In this document: piece by piece, positions 34,703-47,800 of the stretch | Position numbering within the stretch: the stretch's first letter is position 1 | How the letters are laid out: each line of letters starts with the position of its first letter | Source: Turnera subulata | Taxonomy: Eukaryota > Streptophyta > Magnoliopsida > Malpighiales > Passifloraceae | Direction: 5' to 3' | Length of the DNA: 64,000 bases | NCBI GenBank assembly: GCA_028386065.3 | Contig: JAKUCV010001068.1 | Span: 472,935-536,934, forward strand | The notes under the pieces: model-generated | Databases searched by the model: none | What the model saw: the letters and a program-made list of their open reading frames with translations, nothing else | Told to the model about the DNA's origin: nothing | Made by a program: the position numbers and the translations under genes

Positions 34703-37188
34703 TGTAACGCCCTGGATTTTCATAAGTTGATTTTCGGAATTTTCGAAATTTTTATTCCAATTTTGCCCTTGAGGTATTTTCGAGTTTTAGTCGAGGAAAT
34801 AAATAATTATGCCTTGGAAATGTCAATTTTAAGTTGGTATTGTTCATGGTTCGGGTCCCGTGGGAAACGGATTCGAGATCGGGGTGAAACGCGATGTTTA
34901 ACGTGGTTTCTATTGCAACTACGTCGTTTTGGAAAAGAAAAAAAAAATGAGGACGCATTGACCAGGCAGGGGGTTGACCGCGCCTAAGCGGACGACGGGT
35001 CGTCCACTAGGGTGGCCAACCCTAGCCCTATCTCCCTTTTTCTTCTCTTCTTCTCTTTTCTCTTTCTTTCTCTTTTCTCCTTGCCGCCGCTCCTACCTTC
35101 CTTCTCCTTCTTCCTCTCTCTCTTTCTCTCTCTCTCACTCTCCCTCTCGTCATCATCAACACCCCACCTTCCTTTCCTCTGGCCGCTGTACCCTTCTACC
35201 TTTCTTCTTTACCCACTTACTCGACCTCCTCTCCTTCTTAACGAAGCGCCGCCGCCGTCTACCATCACTCCACGCCGCCACCACCATTGTTGCAGAGTGG
35301 ATTCAGGTCGCCGTCGTTGTCGCCTTGGTCGGGTAAGCTTCCGACCTGTTTTCCCTCTTCCTTTTTTAATTTCTTCTTCTTCTCGGGTTCGGATTTCTTC
35401 TTGGCTTATGTGGTGGTTGTTGTTGTGTCGGGGTGTGTTGCTTAGTTTGTGGACGGTGGTCGGTGTGTTGGTTCGTGTTTTGCTGGTGGTTTCTGCTAGA
35501 TTGCGGCTGCAGGTCTGTGTTGCAGGGTGGTGGTGTTGTCGGTGCCCTTTTGGACAGTGGGTTGCTTGGTTCGGGTTCGGATCACGTCGGGCTACAGAGG
35601 CTTTGGAGCTCGGGTCTAGTGTGCGGCAGTGGTGTATGGTTTCTGGACAGGCTCGGCCAGCAAAGCTGTTGCATTTTTTGTTGGACAGGTTCGGGTTTGG
35701 TTCTTGGGCAGTGAATTCCGGTAAGCTTTCCGGTGACTACCCTTTTGTATTAATTCGTTTTGGTTTTCTTGAGAGTGTTGTGTTGTTGAATTGGATGTTT
35801 GGGGGACTGTGATAGATTCGTTCCGGTGGTTTTGGTGAATTTCGGCGAGGTTCACCTGAATCCGGCGAGGCTCGGGATTTTTCCGGCGAAGGCTCTGGTT
35901 TTGTTCCGGCACTTGACGGTATTACCTCGATGTGTAATTTGGAGTTTTTAATCTCATTCATGGCATGTGATAATTAATGTAGATATAATTGTTGTATCGA
36001 GAATTAAAGTTATTTAGTGGAATACCGTGTGCGGGGTTATGTGTATGTATAGCCGGGAGTTTACCGACACGGGTAGAACCATAGGCCGGGAACTTTTGGG
36101 CTCGGGTTGATCTTGGATTTAAGTAACGGGCTTTGAGCCCAACTTTATATTTGGTTAATTACGGACTTAAGGAAGTCGGCCCTAGGCCCGGAATTGAATT
36201 TGGACTTAGATGGGCTTTAGGCCCAGGAACCTGTTAAGGATATAATGAGAGGACCATAAGCCCGGGAGCGACTTTTGGACTTAGTTGGGCTTAAGCCCGG
36301 TGAACCTTAGGTCCCGATACTCGGAGTTCAGGTGAGAGTGCACCATGTCGGGCTTAGACCCGAAAATTACATATTTGGCTAGTTAGGGTCGGGTTTAACT
36401 CGGTAGAGCATTTAGTGACCATGCATGCACGTTTTGATTGTAATTGTTTTGTAATATTTATGTCTGCCGGTATTCAGGCACGGGTAACACCTCGGGAGCT
36501 GGAGGATCTGTTTTGGGAAAAGCTCCACAGGAGAATCGTCGGTGAGGTGACTTTATACGTCTTTTTATGTTTGTATGCATGAGCCTGTTGGATTGGTCTG
36601 TTTGAGTTGCATGCCTGTTTGCTAACATGCGGTGATCCGTATTGTGTGCCTAAGTGTACTATTTGCTTATGAGCATGATATTTGGATTGTTATCGAATAT
36701 AACATGTGGAGTGATTTTGGGTGTTTGTGTGATGTACTGTGGGTCGGAGACCCAGATAATTGATTGAGTTGATTATTCACACAACCCTGTTAGATCACAA
36801 CTCTTGGCACACATAAACACATAACTTGTGAATAAAGATAATGTATAGTAGAAGATAGGCTACTGTGTGCTGATGACCGGTTGGTTCGAGCGGGAAGTGA
36901 TACCCCTCGGGTTTGCATTCGGGATAGCATGTGAAATGCGGATTTGCATATGGGTCTGTAATGACCGGTTCTACCTCCCTCCTTCTACCTCCCCTTTTCT
37001 ACCTCCCTCTCTCTCTCTCTCTCTCTATGGATATGTTTGGGCTTCGTGCCTGGTTTTATTTGGGCTTATGCCTGGTTGTCTCATGAGACGGGACCGAGCT
37101 CGACGCACACAGTAGGGGGCCCTGAATAATAAATATAATAATAAAACTTAATACACAAACGGAAGTATGATATAAATTGTATGCTTGT
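34703..37188 (+). mobile_element. E2 3' LTR, 3'-truncated
   Basis: It is collinear with the 5' LTR and includes the 925-bp segment missing there. It carries the 'ccggcgaggctcggga' motif (35860s), the CT tract (37011-37026) and the palindrome GTCTCATGAGAC (37078-37089). It stops at about 37188; the next bases match inverted LTR sequence (26489-26519). The final ~650 bp and the terminal CA are missing. Confidence 0.87.
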
Positions 37189-37530
37189 CGGCTCTATGGA
37201 TCCAACCGGGAAATGAAGTAGTTTCGATTGAATTTAACTTCGTCCACTTAGGCGCGGTCAACCCCCTGCCTGGTCAACGCGCTTTCTCTTTTTTTTTTTT
37301 CAAAACGACGTAGTTTCGATTGAATCCACGTTAAACTTCGCGTTTCACCCCGATCTCGAATCAGTTTTCCACGGGACCCGAACCATGGACAATACCAACT
37401 TAAAATTAACATTTTCAAGGAATAATAATTTATTTCCCCGACTAAAACTCGAAAAATACCTCAAGGGTAAAATTGGAATAAAAATTTCAAAAATTCCAAA
37501 AATCCAATTATGAAAATCCGGGGCGTTACA
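37189..37530 (-). mobile_element. Start of the inverted solo LTR, with filler at the junction
   Basis: 37188-37218 repeats 31 bp found at 26489-26519. Then 'tagtttcgattgaat' occurs twice (37219 and about 37309). From about 37250 to 37530 the sequence is the complement of the E2 LTR head, ending 'ggggcgttaca' before the TSD ACTTG. Confidence 0.75.
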
Positions 37531-37535
37531 ACTTG

Positions 37536-37857
37536 TCTAGAAGAATTTCTTCCCAAAGATGAATCTAGCTTCCAAAAGAGTTTTTTCTAAGTGCACTTGT
37601 TCAAAAGGGTCACTCTCCTCGAAAAAAAAATGGAAAAAAAAGAAATCGAAGAATAAAAAAGGAAAAGAAGAAAGGAGAAGAAAAAACGAGGAAGTGACCC
37701 TTAGTGCCTGAATGCTAATTCATCACCAATTCCTTAAAACCGGGAAGGAAGGAAGAAGTCATAATGAAGAAGACAAGTGTTTTTCTACTACCTTTTTCTT
37801 CCATCAAACATCGTTCTATCAAACACTCACCCCCATTACCCTAAGACAAAACACCAC
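37536..37857 (+). other. E5 interior, part 2
   Basis: A purine-rich 60-bp stretch (37622-37686) is flanked by a near-perfect 14-bp inverted repeat (37607-37621 GGGTCACTCTCCTCG; 37687-37700 CGAGGAAGTGACCC). The piece ends with ACCAC (37853-37857), the TSD of X2. No gene is seen. Confidence 0.6.
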
Positions 37858-39689
37858 TGTGAGAATCCGGAACTTTCTCACCCTCGTGACAATCGATGGA
37901 GTCGCCACCCAAGTTTTATTACCGTGGAAAAACTCAGGAAAAACCAAAGAATAACTCCTTATACCCACAAAGCAACCAGATTAGCGAACCAAAGATGCAA
38001 GACTCAGGGGTTCGTCATTAATAGGAAGGTATGAGGCACCCCTTCCATGCTTGGGCGATATAATATGCAATTTAAGCGAATACTAGTGTTTTGGTACTCG
38101 TGTGCGTGTGTGTAAACCAGATTTTCAACAGCATATAATCATCAAAATAGCATGCAAAGCAGAGAATTAAAAGAACAAAAGAGAAGAGAAAAGGTTAAAA
38201 CATAATTTGGCTTGCGTCTCCACCACTAGAGACATCCTACGTACCCCGGCGACCGGGTTCAAAGCTCACGTAGTTCTTATATTGAAAGCAAACACTCAAG
38301 AAAACATGACAGTATCATCATATCATTGAATCAGCAGCAAACAAGGCGATTTAGAATCGAAAAGAGTTTAGAACACTTACCTAGAGTTTCTGGACAGAAA
38401 CTATAGTCGACTTGCAGCTGGTTTTAAGCGAGCCAAATGATCGACTCAGCCTCGGAGCTCAACATAAAAGTTGTCTATCCTCCTCTTAGCTTTCCATAGA
38501 GTCCATGATCTCAGCAATCCAAGGTCTAGAACTCTAGATATGAATTAATTTCCGAGACTGCGCGCTGCAGGAGCCTCTACGCGAGTTCTTCACGTTCTTG
38601 ACCTCTGGATTGCGAGTGATTGCTCCTAAGCCCTTGAATTTGACTCCTTCTCTGTAAAGACTAATAAGAAAACACAACTAGGGCAAAACCACATGATATT
38701 TGAGAGAGAAAAGCAATAGGAATTGAAGAATAAAATCAAATCTAAAGAGTTTCTCCAAGCTAATGCACTTTAGGGTGTGTGTCGAGAGAAAATTTGATAA
38801 ATTGAGTGCTTTACCACTACTCAGCGTTGCCACCCCCTTCTCTGTAATCCTAGGGACCTATATATAGTGTACAATTCATCCATAGGTCGGTTTAAGACTC
38901 CTAGATCAGATTGGAAACAAAATCCTTGACTTGCTCACTAGTCGTGCTTTACCTGTTTTGTAACCCGTAACTTGCACGCCAATTTCCACCCTGTAGACGA
39001 CGAAATCAAACTCTGGACCCCTCTGTAAAGTTATAGATAATTCTTCCAGATTTCTGACCATATAAAGAAATCCTAAATCGGAATTCTTTAGCTCGAGATA
39101 TTGCAAAAATAGTGGGCCTAGGGTGGTGCTAGATTTCTGCACGCCTGGGCCAAATTTAATCAATTACTGCTCTTAATCTACTGGGCCAAAAATTATGCAA
39201 TTTATATTTGGGAAAGCCCTATAAGTCTAGTTTTGTCTCCAAGTAGTTTCATGTCGATTGGACCCCTGAAGCTCCCAGAATCGTTAATTAAGTGGGTTGT
39301 GCTCGAAGCAGAGAAAGTTGCCAAAATAGGACCACTTAACCGACATGGCGTGGCGGTCATCACGACATGACCGCTGTGTCAAGGTGGTCTTCCAAGGATG
39401 TCCGCCCGGGCCTGGCGGTCGTTGCAAGAGGTCCATCGGGTCCGGGTTACTGTTCACTTTATTCCTACTTTGTCCGGGTTTTCTATGAATTCCGATTTTT
39501 GTGCGCAAAGTCAGGATTCTATTCCTTTTCCTCAATTCCATGGCTTATACTCTATTATTCCTCTTGTTTCCACAAAATTAGGTTTCTAAGACAAATTAAA
39601 GTCCAAAAATTAATAAAATTAACCTTGGGCTCTAAAATACAATAAAAACTAATAGAATAAAAGTTGGTGGTTAAATTTGGGTGTTCACA
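37858..39689 (-). mobile_element. X2 3' LTR, 1832 bp
   Basis: On + it reads TGTGAGAATCCGG to GGGTGTTCACA. Read on the - strand it starts TGTGAACACCCAAATTTA, as the other Tat/Ogre-like LTRs do. A tatatata core lies at 38859-38866 (sense on -), and a GGCGGTCAT/CATGACCGC array at 39341-39425. Confidence 0.88.
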
Positions 39690-39974
39690 GATGCCCCTCG
39701 TTGATGAGGGTCTAAGAATTTAGGCACGAAACAACGCAATTGAACACACAAATTTAGAAAAGAAATAATACACGTGGACGTGCTCTTGTTTGTGATACCA
39801 TGATGCTTGACAATGCTTACTTGAGGTGTTCCCATTGGGGATGGATGATGTGTTTAAGACTAAAGTGTGTTTTGATTGTTCCACTGGGGAATAGGATTAT
39901 TTGTTTAACTCTAAGGATGCAGGTCTTAATTTGGAATGGCATGGAGCCAGGTTTGTGATGATTTGTTTCTTCTT

Positions 39975-40345
39975 TCTAGGCTATGGGTTTAAGCCTTACA
40001 ACTAATGGTTTTAGTTGTTATCCCATGGTTTAGGATTTTGATTTTTGGATTAGTGGTTTTAATCCTTGGCGTTGGTTGTAGCCTTACAACTAAGTGTTTT
40101 AGTTGTTATCCCATGGTTTAGGATTTTGATTTTGGATTAGTGGTTTTAATCCTAGGCATTGGTTTTAGCCTTACAACTAATGGTTTTAGTTGTCATCCTA
40201 TGGTTTAGGATTTTATTTTTGGATTAGTGGTTTTAATCCTAGGCATTGGTTTTAGCCTTACAACTAATGGTTTTAGTTGTCATCCTAAGGTTTAGGATTA
40301 AGAGACATGTACCCATGGTTTAGGTTCAAAAAGCAACTACCTATG
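39975..40345 (-). repeat. 87-bp tandem repeat, about 3.5-4 copies
   Basis: Successive units begin near 39992, 40080, 40167 and 40254, judged from 'agccttacaacta', giving a period of 87-88 bp. Each unit holds 'ttttagttgt' and 'ggtttaggatt' blocks. The last unit is truncated. It lies between gag and the 3' LTR of X2 in element orientation. Confidence 0.85.
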
Positions 40346-42918
40346 GTTTAGGTTTAAGAAGCAAGTCTTGGAACAATTATGGATCCCGAGTTTTAGGGAT
40401 TTTAGTTTTGAGTAGCGAAAGTTTCTCAATTAGAGAGGTTCAAGTTTACCTTGCTCAAGGAATCCATGCCCTATTTCTAGGTGAATGTATGGTAATGCTT
40501 CTAAAATGATGCATGCTCGGTTTTGATGCATGGGGATGACCCTATTTTCTAGATGATATGATTGTTGGTAATATTTTTGATGATATGCTAATGAACATTT
40601 TGAGCTTGTCGGCTTGAATGCCCCTAAATTTGTCATGATGAGTTTTGAATGCAAAGGGAAGTGCCCCTAGAACAAGATTTTGCAAACTGAACGAGTTTTA
40701 TAATGCATATGAATGAGAATGGGAATGCCCCTAGAATGATGTACGAATGTCATGAATTTTTTATAAAATGATCGAGCCAAAGCAAATTTCAAATGTAAGA
40801 AAAGAGGCGAGTTTATTCCATCGAAAAAAAGAAAAAAAAATGTTTTTATTTGAAAGAAATTCTCAAGCTTGAAATAAAGGATCTTTGATAATCGTGAATG
40901 TATTATTATTTTCATTACAACGAGGAACCAATAGGAGGGCGTAACTCTAACTCCAAGGTGGATCACGTCGTGATTGTCCAAATAATTGTGACCGGATACT
41001 CGGGAGTTCCTTGATGGCAATTGGCTACCCCCTTGTTGCCTTAACTTTTGCTTAGGCCGCCCTTTCGGGTTTTCAACCTAGCAGGCTCTTTGTTCTTTTC
41101 TTCTTTTTGTGCTTTAACTTTTGCCTAGACTGCCTTTTCAGGTTTTCAATCTAGCAAGCTATTCTTTTTTTTTTTTTCTTTTTCTCTTTTTCAGGGAGTG
41201 GTAACCACGAGCCTTTGGAGTGGTGTAACATGACGGGCTTGAGGAGGCCGGGACCGCTTGAGCAAAGGTGGCTTAATGCTATTCTTGTCAAGATGTGTGT
41301 CCTATGAGAGAGATGATAATACTTTAAAGAGTCCGAATAAATTTCTATTTGAATATCCTTGTGGCATAATTAACTTGAGGTGCAAGCACAAACTCCATTC
41401 TTGTCCATTGAACCAACCTAAGAACCGATTAGACTGGGCCCGTTAGGTTGCCTACGTACCCGTAAATATAGGGCGTGAAGTGTTTGGTTTTGAAGCGATG
41501 ATGATGTATGGGAGGCTAAAGGTGATGATTTGAATTATATGGGTCGAGTGTTTGGTGAAATGGTAGGATGGTGTTTAGAGATGAATACTTGTCCTTTTTA
41601 TGAGGATTGTGGTGTTTGGATATTTGTCTCCTTAATTAAGTCCGGCTCAATAAGTTGATATGTTGAGATCACTTCCTCGTTTTTTTTTATTTTCTTTTTT
41701 CTATTTTTTTTTTTTGCGTATAGCGCTAAACATGCTTGAAACAAGTGAAAGTGCAAACATTTTTTATGCATTGATCTTATTGGATGTATTGAAAATGAGG
41801 TACAATTGCACTTATCATAGAAAAGTCCTTTGATAGAGACAAAATTTCATAAGGAATCCTGGAAGAGGGCATGGTAATGGAAGGAAAAAATATTGATAGC
41901 CTTAGAGGTTTGAAAGAGTAGAAGGTGGATAGATGCAAGTAAACAAAGTAGAATAGGCTATCATAGGCTCAAAGGAGTTATGCAAGGGATAACGATAGAT
42001 AGTAGGCTTTTTGTTGGCTTGTTGGTTTAAACAAAGAATGCCTAAATCATCTCTTTCATTGAGCGTCCATTAAAATTCGTTTTGAAAAGTTCTGAAAATT
42101 TGTTCTAGGACATATCATGTTGACATCGAGTTTTTGAAAATAGTGTTTAGAACGTGTCGACAAATGCCAAGTAAGAAATACTTAGACAAATTTGAAAAAT
42201 AAGTCCCATAAGCAAATTCCAAAACTTAACTCTACTATTATAAATAGACGTTCTCAGAAAGATCAATAGGTCTTTACAAAGGGTTGTAATGGGGCTTGGG
42301 GTAATGTTTGGTCAAGAAAAGATATATAAGGATTCAAAGTTCAAAGATTCACTTAAGAAAGAAGCGCAATGAGCATTACAAAGGAAAATTCTCAAAGTGC
42401 AAGTTTTAAAATGACATCCATATTGTGATCACGAAAAGGAATTCATCTTGTTTCAAGCATACTCGATGGCGCATACATTGTCTTTTGAATTTTTTTTTTT
42501 TGTTGTTGTTGTTTTTTTTTTCTTTTATCGAGGAATGTGACCTTGAGTATGATGTAGTTGTGGGACGCCGGATCTATTTTTGGGAAAAATTTTACGATAC
42601 TATAGTTTGCATTGGACAAGCGCTTGAATTGATTTGGTAATTTGGACAAGTATTCAAAATGGGTGAGGTGAGGAAAGGATTATATTCACGGGATCAAATC
42701 TCCGTAGTTCGTTGGAAAGGATTCCCGGATTGGGCCAATAGACTTTCATGAAGTTTGTCAAATGCGTATGCACACATAAATGAGGGAATGTAGATTTGAT
42801 TATTCTTGTAAAGATCAAAAATACATTTATTCAAATGCTTGAAGTTAAAACGTTTCTAGGTTTATCGGATTTCGGACTCTAAATGATAACACCTTGTTGA
42901 CCACTCATAGTTTCCTCG
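40346..42918 (-). other. X2 non-coding interior between gag and the tandem repeats
   Basis: Apart from the hairpins at 41040-41160 I see no gene. T-rich runs are at 41165-41195, 41680-41715 and 42490-42525. The stretch near 42000-42130 is the complement of 15340-15500, which supports common ancestry with the Tat/Ogre-like elements on the left. Confidence 0.6.
41040..41160 (-). other. Two GAAA-loop stem-loop motifs in X2
   Basis: On the - strand two copies read CTAGG or CTAGA, TTGAAAA, a 3-bp stem with a GAAA loop, and a closing CCTAA or TCTAG. Copy 1 is at 41052-41081 and copy 2 at 41125-41154. In copy 2 both stems differ from copy 1 yet still pair (CTAGA with TCTAG; CCT with AGG). The same motif is in E5 at 48651-48731. 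The surrounding sequence is pyrimidine-rich on +. Confidence 0.65.
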
Positions 42919-44063
42919 TCAATTTGCACGCTTGGCAGGCACCGCCAATAACCCATCGTCAATCAAGTCTTGGATGTCATTCTTCAACTTGGAGCATATG
43001 TTTGTGGTGTGTCCCGAATATTGATGGTACTCACAGTATTGGCTTTGTTCCACATGAGGAGGAGGAGGTCCAGGGAATATCTTTGGTTCTAATGGCTTCA
43101 AGAGTCCCCTATTGACGCATTCTCGAAATTTTTTCTCCACTATCATAGGCAAAGGAGTGAATTCCCTTTCAGGCTTGTTTTTATGGGAAGGCGGGAGGTG
43201 ATGTTGTTTACACCGGTCGGCCACTTGTCCTCAACAATTTTAATTTTTCCGAATGTAATTGCATCCTCTAGTTGAACTCCTGCCCCAATGAGAGCTTTGA
43301 AATTGGCATAGTAGTTGCTCACCATGCGATCATAGTAAACAGGTTGCAAGTTCTTGATTACCATTTGGACTTGATCTTCCTCGGATGGACGCTTCACCAT
43401 TTGGGATGCCTTGTTGCGCCAACGTGTGATGAATGAGGAGAAGGTCTCTTGTGCCCCTTGCTTAGTTGTCGCTAAATCCCTCTTGGTGACATCAATCTCC
43501 GTGTTGTCCTTATATTAGTCGACAAACTCCTTGCAAATGTCTTCCCATTTGGAAACTCGGTTGTCATCCAAGGACATGAGCCACTTCAAGGCTGCCCCTC
43601 ATAAAGAGCGTTGAAATAATTGTGCCATCAACTCCGGTCCAATCCCCATAGGGTAGAGAGTTCGAACATATATCTTCAAATGAGTGCGTGGGCAACCCGT
43701 TCCATCAAAGCGACCAAAATCCGGCATCTTGAATTTGTTGGGGAGCCTCGCTGCCGGAAACAATGCCAAGCGATCAAGGTTGTAGTCATCTTCTCTCCGT
43801 TTTAAGTCCTTGAGCATCACCTCTATCTTGTTGAGCTTGTCGTCCAACAATGGTGTTCGCAATTTCGGCTTCTCATCAATGACAATTGGTCGCTTGCCAT
43901 CGGCCTTGCTAGTGTCCTTCTTGGAGGACTGGGAGACGGTTCCTTCATCACTCTTTGCTATCTTCAAAGCCTCGAGAAATTGATCCATGTTGACCCCCTT
44001 CAACTTCTCCACTAACTCATCCATCACGGTTGGGTCATTGACTTGAATCGTTTCCTCACTCAT
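42919..44063 (-). pseudogene. X2 gag (Tat/Ogre-like)
   Basis: The ATG at 44063 opens MSEETIQVNDPTVMDELVEK. It continues with the family signature (DDYNLDRLALFPAARLPNKF, NLQPVYYDRMVSNYYANFK) to a zinc-knuckle-like YCEYHQYSGHTTNICSKLK near 43020, ending in KNDIQDLIDDGLLAVPAK. Stops: TGA at 43601-43599, where relatives suggest an Arg or Ser codon, and TAA near 43515, where E3 and E4 have CAG. A frame change near 43230-43290 separates the capsid part from the zinc-knuckle part. No protease follows, unlike E3 and E4. Confidence 0.85.
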
Positions 44064-44821
44064 GGCATCCTAGGGAATGCAATTTTCAAACAATCATATT
44101 CATGACACTCGAAAATCCTAAGTGTAAGCTTGAGTTTTTTTTTTTGAAAACATCGTGAAGGAAAAATATGACAAAAGGCGATGATGGAACAAACTCGCAA
44201 AACAAGGTTTTCTTTTCAAAAAAATTTTTGATTTTTTTTTGATTTTTTTTGTTTTTTGATTTTTTTTGTAAATAAACAATTGATGGAAAAAAAAGTTATT
44301 TAGAAAACTACTTTGGCTCGAAATTTGATTTGTTTTGAAAACATGCAATGTGATATGATGTTAATGATGATTGATGCATGCAAACATGGATTCCCAAAGC
44401 AAAGAAGACATATAAACATCCACATAGCATAGGCATTGCAATAACAATAGCCATCATCAAAACTTCAGCGCAATATAGTTTATATATGCATGATATGCTA
44501 GGGCATGTAGGTTGGTTGGGGGGTAAGAAACCACTGCTATGGGATGTTCAACCTACTCACATGTGACACAAGGATGCCGCGTGAGTTCGAAGGCCAAGGT
44601 TCCTAATCATCACGCACGGCGGGTAACGGACAAATCGCATGCCATATCACCACGAATGATGGTATGTATGGGCAAGGACTCGTCGCGCCCCCTTAAGGTA
44701 AAGGTTTAACACACAATCATAATGAATGCAAGCATGCAAGTAAAAAATAACAAAACACAAAACTCAAGCGAAAATTGCATATTATTTCTTAAACCCACGA
44801 ATCCCCAGCGGAGTCGCCAGC
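44064..44821 (-). other. X2 leader and primer binding site
   Basis: The primer binding site TGGCGACTCCGCTGGGGAT is the complement of 44801-44819, two bases from the LTR at 44822. T/A homopolymer-rich sequence lies at 44140-44290. The remainder resembles the Tat/Ogre leader ('catgtgac', 'gcatgcaa'). No gene is seen. Confidence 0.7.
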
Positions 44822-47800
44822 TGTGAGAACCCAGAACTTTCTCACCCTCGTGACAATCGATGGAGTCGCCACCCAAGTTTTATTACCGTGGAAAAACTCA
44901 GGAAAAAACCAAAGAATAACTCCTTATACCCACAAAGCAACCAGATTAGCGAACCAAAGACGCCAGACTCGGGGGTTCGTCATGAATAGGAAGGTATGAG
45001 GCACCCCATCCATGCTTGGGCGAAATAACATGCAATTTAAGCAAATACTTGTGTTTTGGTGCTTGTGTGCGTGTGTCTAAACCAGATTTCCAACAGCATA
45101 TAATCATCAAAACAGCATGCAAAGTAGAGAACTAAAAGAACAAAAGAGAAGAGAAAAGGTTAAAACATAATTTGGCTTGCGTCTCCACCACTAGAGACAT
45201 CCTACGTACCCCGACCGGGTTCAAAGCTCACGTAGTCCTTAGATCGAAAGAAAACACTCAAGAAAATATGTCAGTATCGTCATAGCATCGAATCAGCAGC
45301 GAACAAGGCGATTTAGAATCGAAAAGAGTTTAGAACACTTACCTAGAGTTTCTGGACAGAAACTATAGTCGAATTGCAGTTGGTTTTAAGCGAGCCAAAT
45401 GATCGACTCAGCCTCGGAGCTCAACATAAAAGTTGTATATCCTCCTCTTAGCTTTCCATAGAGTCCATGATCTCAGCAATCCAAGGTCTAGAACTCTATA
45501 TATGAATTAATTGCCGAGACTGCGCGCTGCAGGAGCCTCTACGCGAGTTCTTCACGTTCTTGACCTCTGGATTGCGAGTGATTGCTCCTAAGCCCTTGAA
45601 TTTGGCTCCTTCTCTGTAAAGACTAATAAGAAAACACAACTAGGGCAAAACCACATGATATCTGAGAGAGAAAAGCAATAGGAATTGAAGAATAAAATCA
45701 AATCTAAAGAGTTTCTCCAAGTTAATGCGCTTTAGGGTGTGTGTCGAGAGAAAATTCGATAAATTGAGTGCTTCACTGTTAGTAATATGCCCAAAAGCCA
45801 ATGAATGGATGATTGTAGTCATGTATATACATTAAGGTTATTCCAATAAATATGAATATGAGATAATCGCTTTCACATATTTATAACCCTAGAATATTTT
45901 GTATTCTTAAAATGTCCCTAGTCGATTATTATTATGAATGGGTTATAATAATAAATTAAGGCTAGCGTGTGTTGAGAATTATATGAGAAATTAATTCTAC
46001 ATACGGGTACAAGTTAGAGAACTTGTGGACTGGACCGACCCACATAAGAACCCTACATGGAACGTTATATGATTGTCATTAGTGGTTCTTATATGTATTA
46101 TCCTTAGACCTGAGATCATCAAGTTTCCCAACATGTGAGTCATATACTTTGATATTATTCCTAGTCATCCGTAACTGGGTGGACTTAAGGGTAATCATTG
46201 GGTATATGATAAATGTGTAGTGGTTTTTGATTGATCAGGATGGGATTCGTCCAATCCATATAACGGGTATATTATTGGATGGTTTCTTGATAGAGTTGAA
46301 CCGGAAATGCATGGCCATGCTCGGATTATGATATGGTGATATCATAGGTATCCGTTTTAGGCGGTTAACTCGAGGATCAAGAAACCGAGATTGAACATAT
46401 GCGAGAATGACAAATTCCATGTCTCGTGTTTAATCTTGATAATGGGACGAAGGGACGATGACATGTTTTCGAGGCATATTGAATCAATACTGATCTTGTC
46501 GTTCGGGTAGCAATGAGGTGTTGCTAGACGCCGCTCTTTGCTTATAATTGTAAAATGAGATATTACGATTATTGCCGAACGTTACAAGTGCCTACAGGGT
46601 CACACACATAGAATCGTTGATTCGAGCAGGTGGTTGAACCGTGGTTGGACCATGGTTCGACCGTGTGTGGTTGGACCATGGTTGGACTGTGGTTGGACCA
46701 GGGTCGTTTTGGGCTGGTTTGGTTCAGTTATTGAAAAAATTATTGGACCAAATTAGTGCTGTGATGAGTGTTTGTACATTAGTGGAGACATGGTTATGTG
46801 GAGACATAATCATAAAAGATAATGGGCCAATATGTTGGCCATTATCCCATTGTCTCTTAGCACTAATCGGGGGTAGAGTAATCAGATTACTCTTGACCCT
46901 TCTCACTCTCTCTTGTATTCTGAATTCTGAGTTTTTTAGAGCAAGAAACACACACACATCTTCCTCTCTTCTTTGTGATAGAAAGAGATACCATAAACAC
47001 CACATATAGCTCCCGGAAATCTGTAGCTAGCACCACGGTTCGGGAGTGCTCGGGGGTTGGAGATCGTGAGACGATTCCGGCCGGTGATTGACGGTTCGTG
47101 TGGATACCGTAGAGGAGCAGGATATCCTTCCGGCTCTAGCTGATTCGGTTCTTCAGTTAGGTGAAAGATCCTAACCGTTTCAGGTATGATTGTTGTTCGG
47201 TTTGGTTGCTTCACTTGGATCCTCCAAGGTTTTCGGGTCTTTCCGCTTCACTTGATTGTCAAGTTTGTATGCCCGGATACTTACATTCACCACTACTCAA
47301 CGTTGCCACCCCCTTCTCTGTAAACCCTAGGGACCTATATATAGTGTACAATTCGTCCATAGGCCGGTTTAAGACTCCTAGATCAGATTGGAAACAAAAT
47401 CCTTGACTTGCTCACCAGTCGGTGCTTTACCTGTTTTGTAACCCATAAATTGCACGCCCATTTCCACCTTGTAGACGACGAAAGAAAACTCTGGGCCCTT
47501 CTGTAAAGTTCTAGATAATTCTTCTAGCTTTCTAACCACATAAAGAAATCCTAAATCGGAATTCTTTAACTCGAGATATTGCAAAAATAGTGGGAATAGG
47601 TCGGTGCTAGATTTCTGCACGCCTGGGACAAATTTAAACAATTACTTCTTTTAATCTACTGGGCCAAAAATTATGCAATTTATATCCATGAAATTCATAT
47701 GAGTCTAGTTTCATGTCCAACTGGTTTCATGTCGATTGAACCCCTGAAGCTCCCGAAATCGCTAATTAAGTGGGCTGTGCTCGCTGCAGAGAAAGTTGCC

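Larger units (their letters stand above)
27692..37188 (+). mobile_element. E2: Ty3/gypsy chromovirus (Tekay/Del-like)
   Basis: 5' LTR 27692-29833, primer binding site, gag-pol 29979-34650, polypurine tract, and 3' LTR from 34703. It is inserted in a - strand solo LTR of its own family. The five bases before it are CATGG; the right TSD is missing because the 3' LTR is cut at 37188 and fused to inverted LTR sequence. The coding region has one frameshift and several stops but all domains, making it the best preserved element of the window. Confidence 0.92.
26167..37530 (-). mobile_element. Gypsy solo LTR (- strand) containing E2
   Basis: It begins TGAAACACCCGTGTCCC, the complement of the E2 LTR end, and finishes 'ggggcgttaca', the complement of the LTR start. 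Both ends are flanked by ACTTG (26162-26166 and 37531-37535). LTR sequence is at 26167-27691 and 37189-37530; E2 fills the middle. No internal region of its own remains, so it is a solo LTR. Its middle part was lost together with the right end of E2. Confidence 0.85.
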
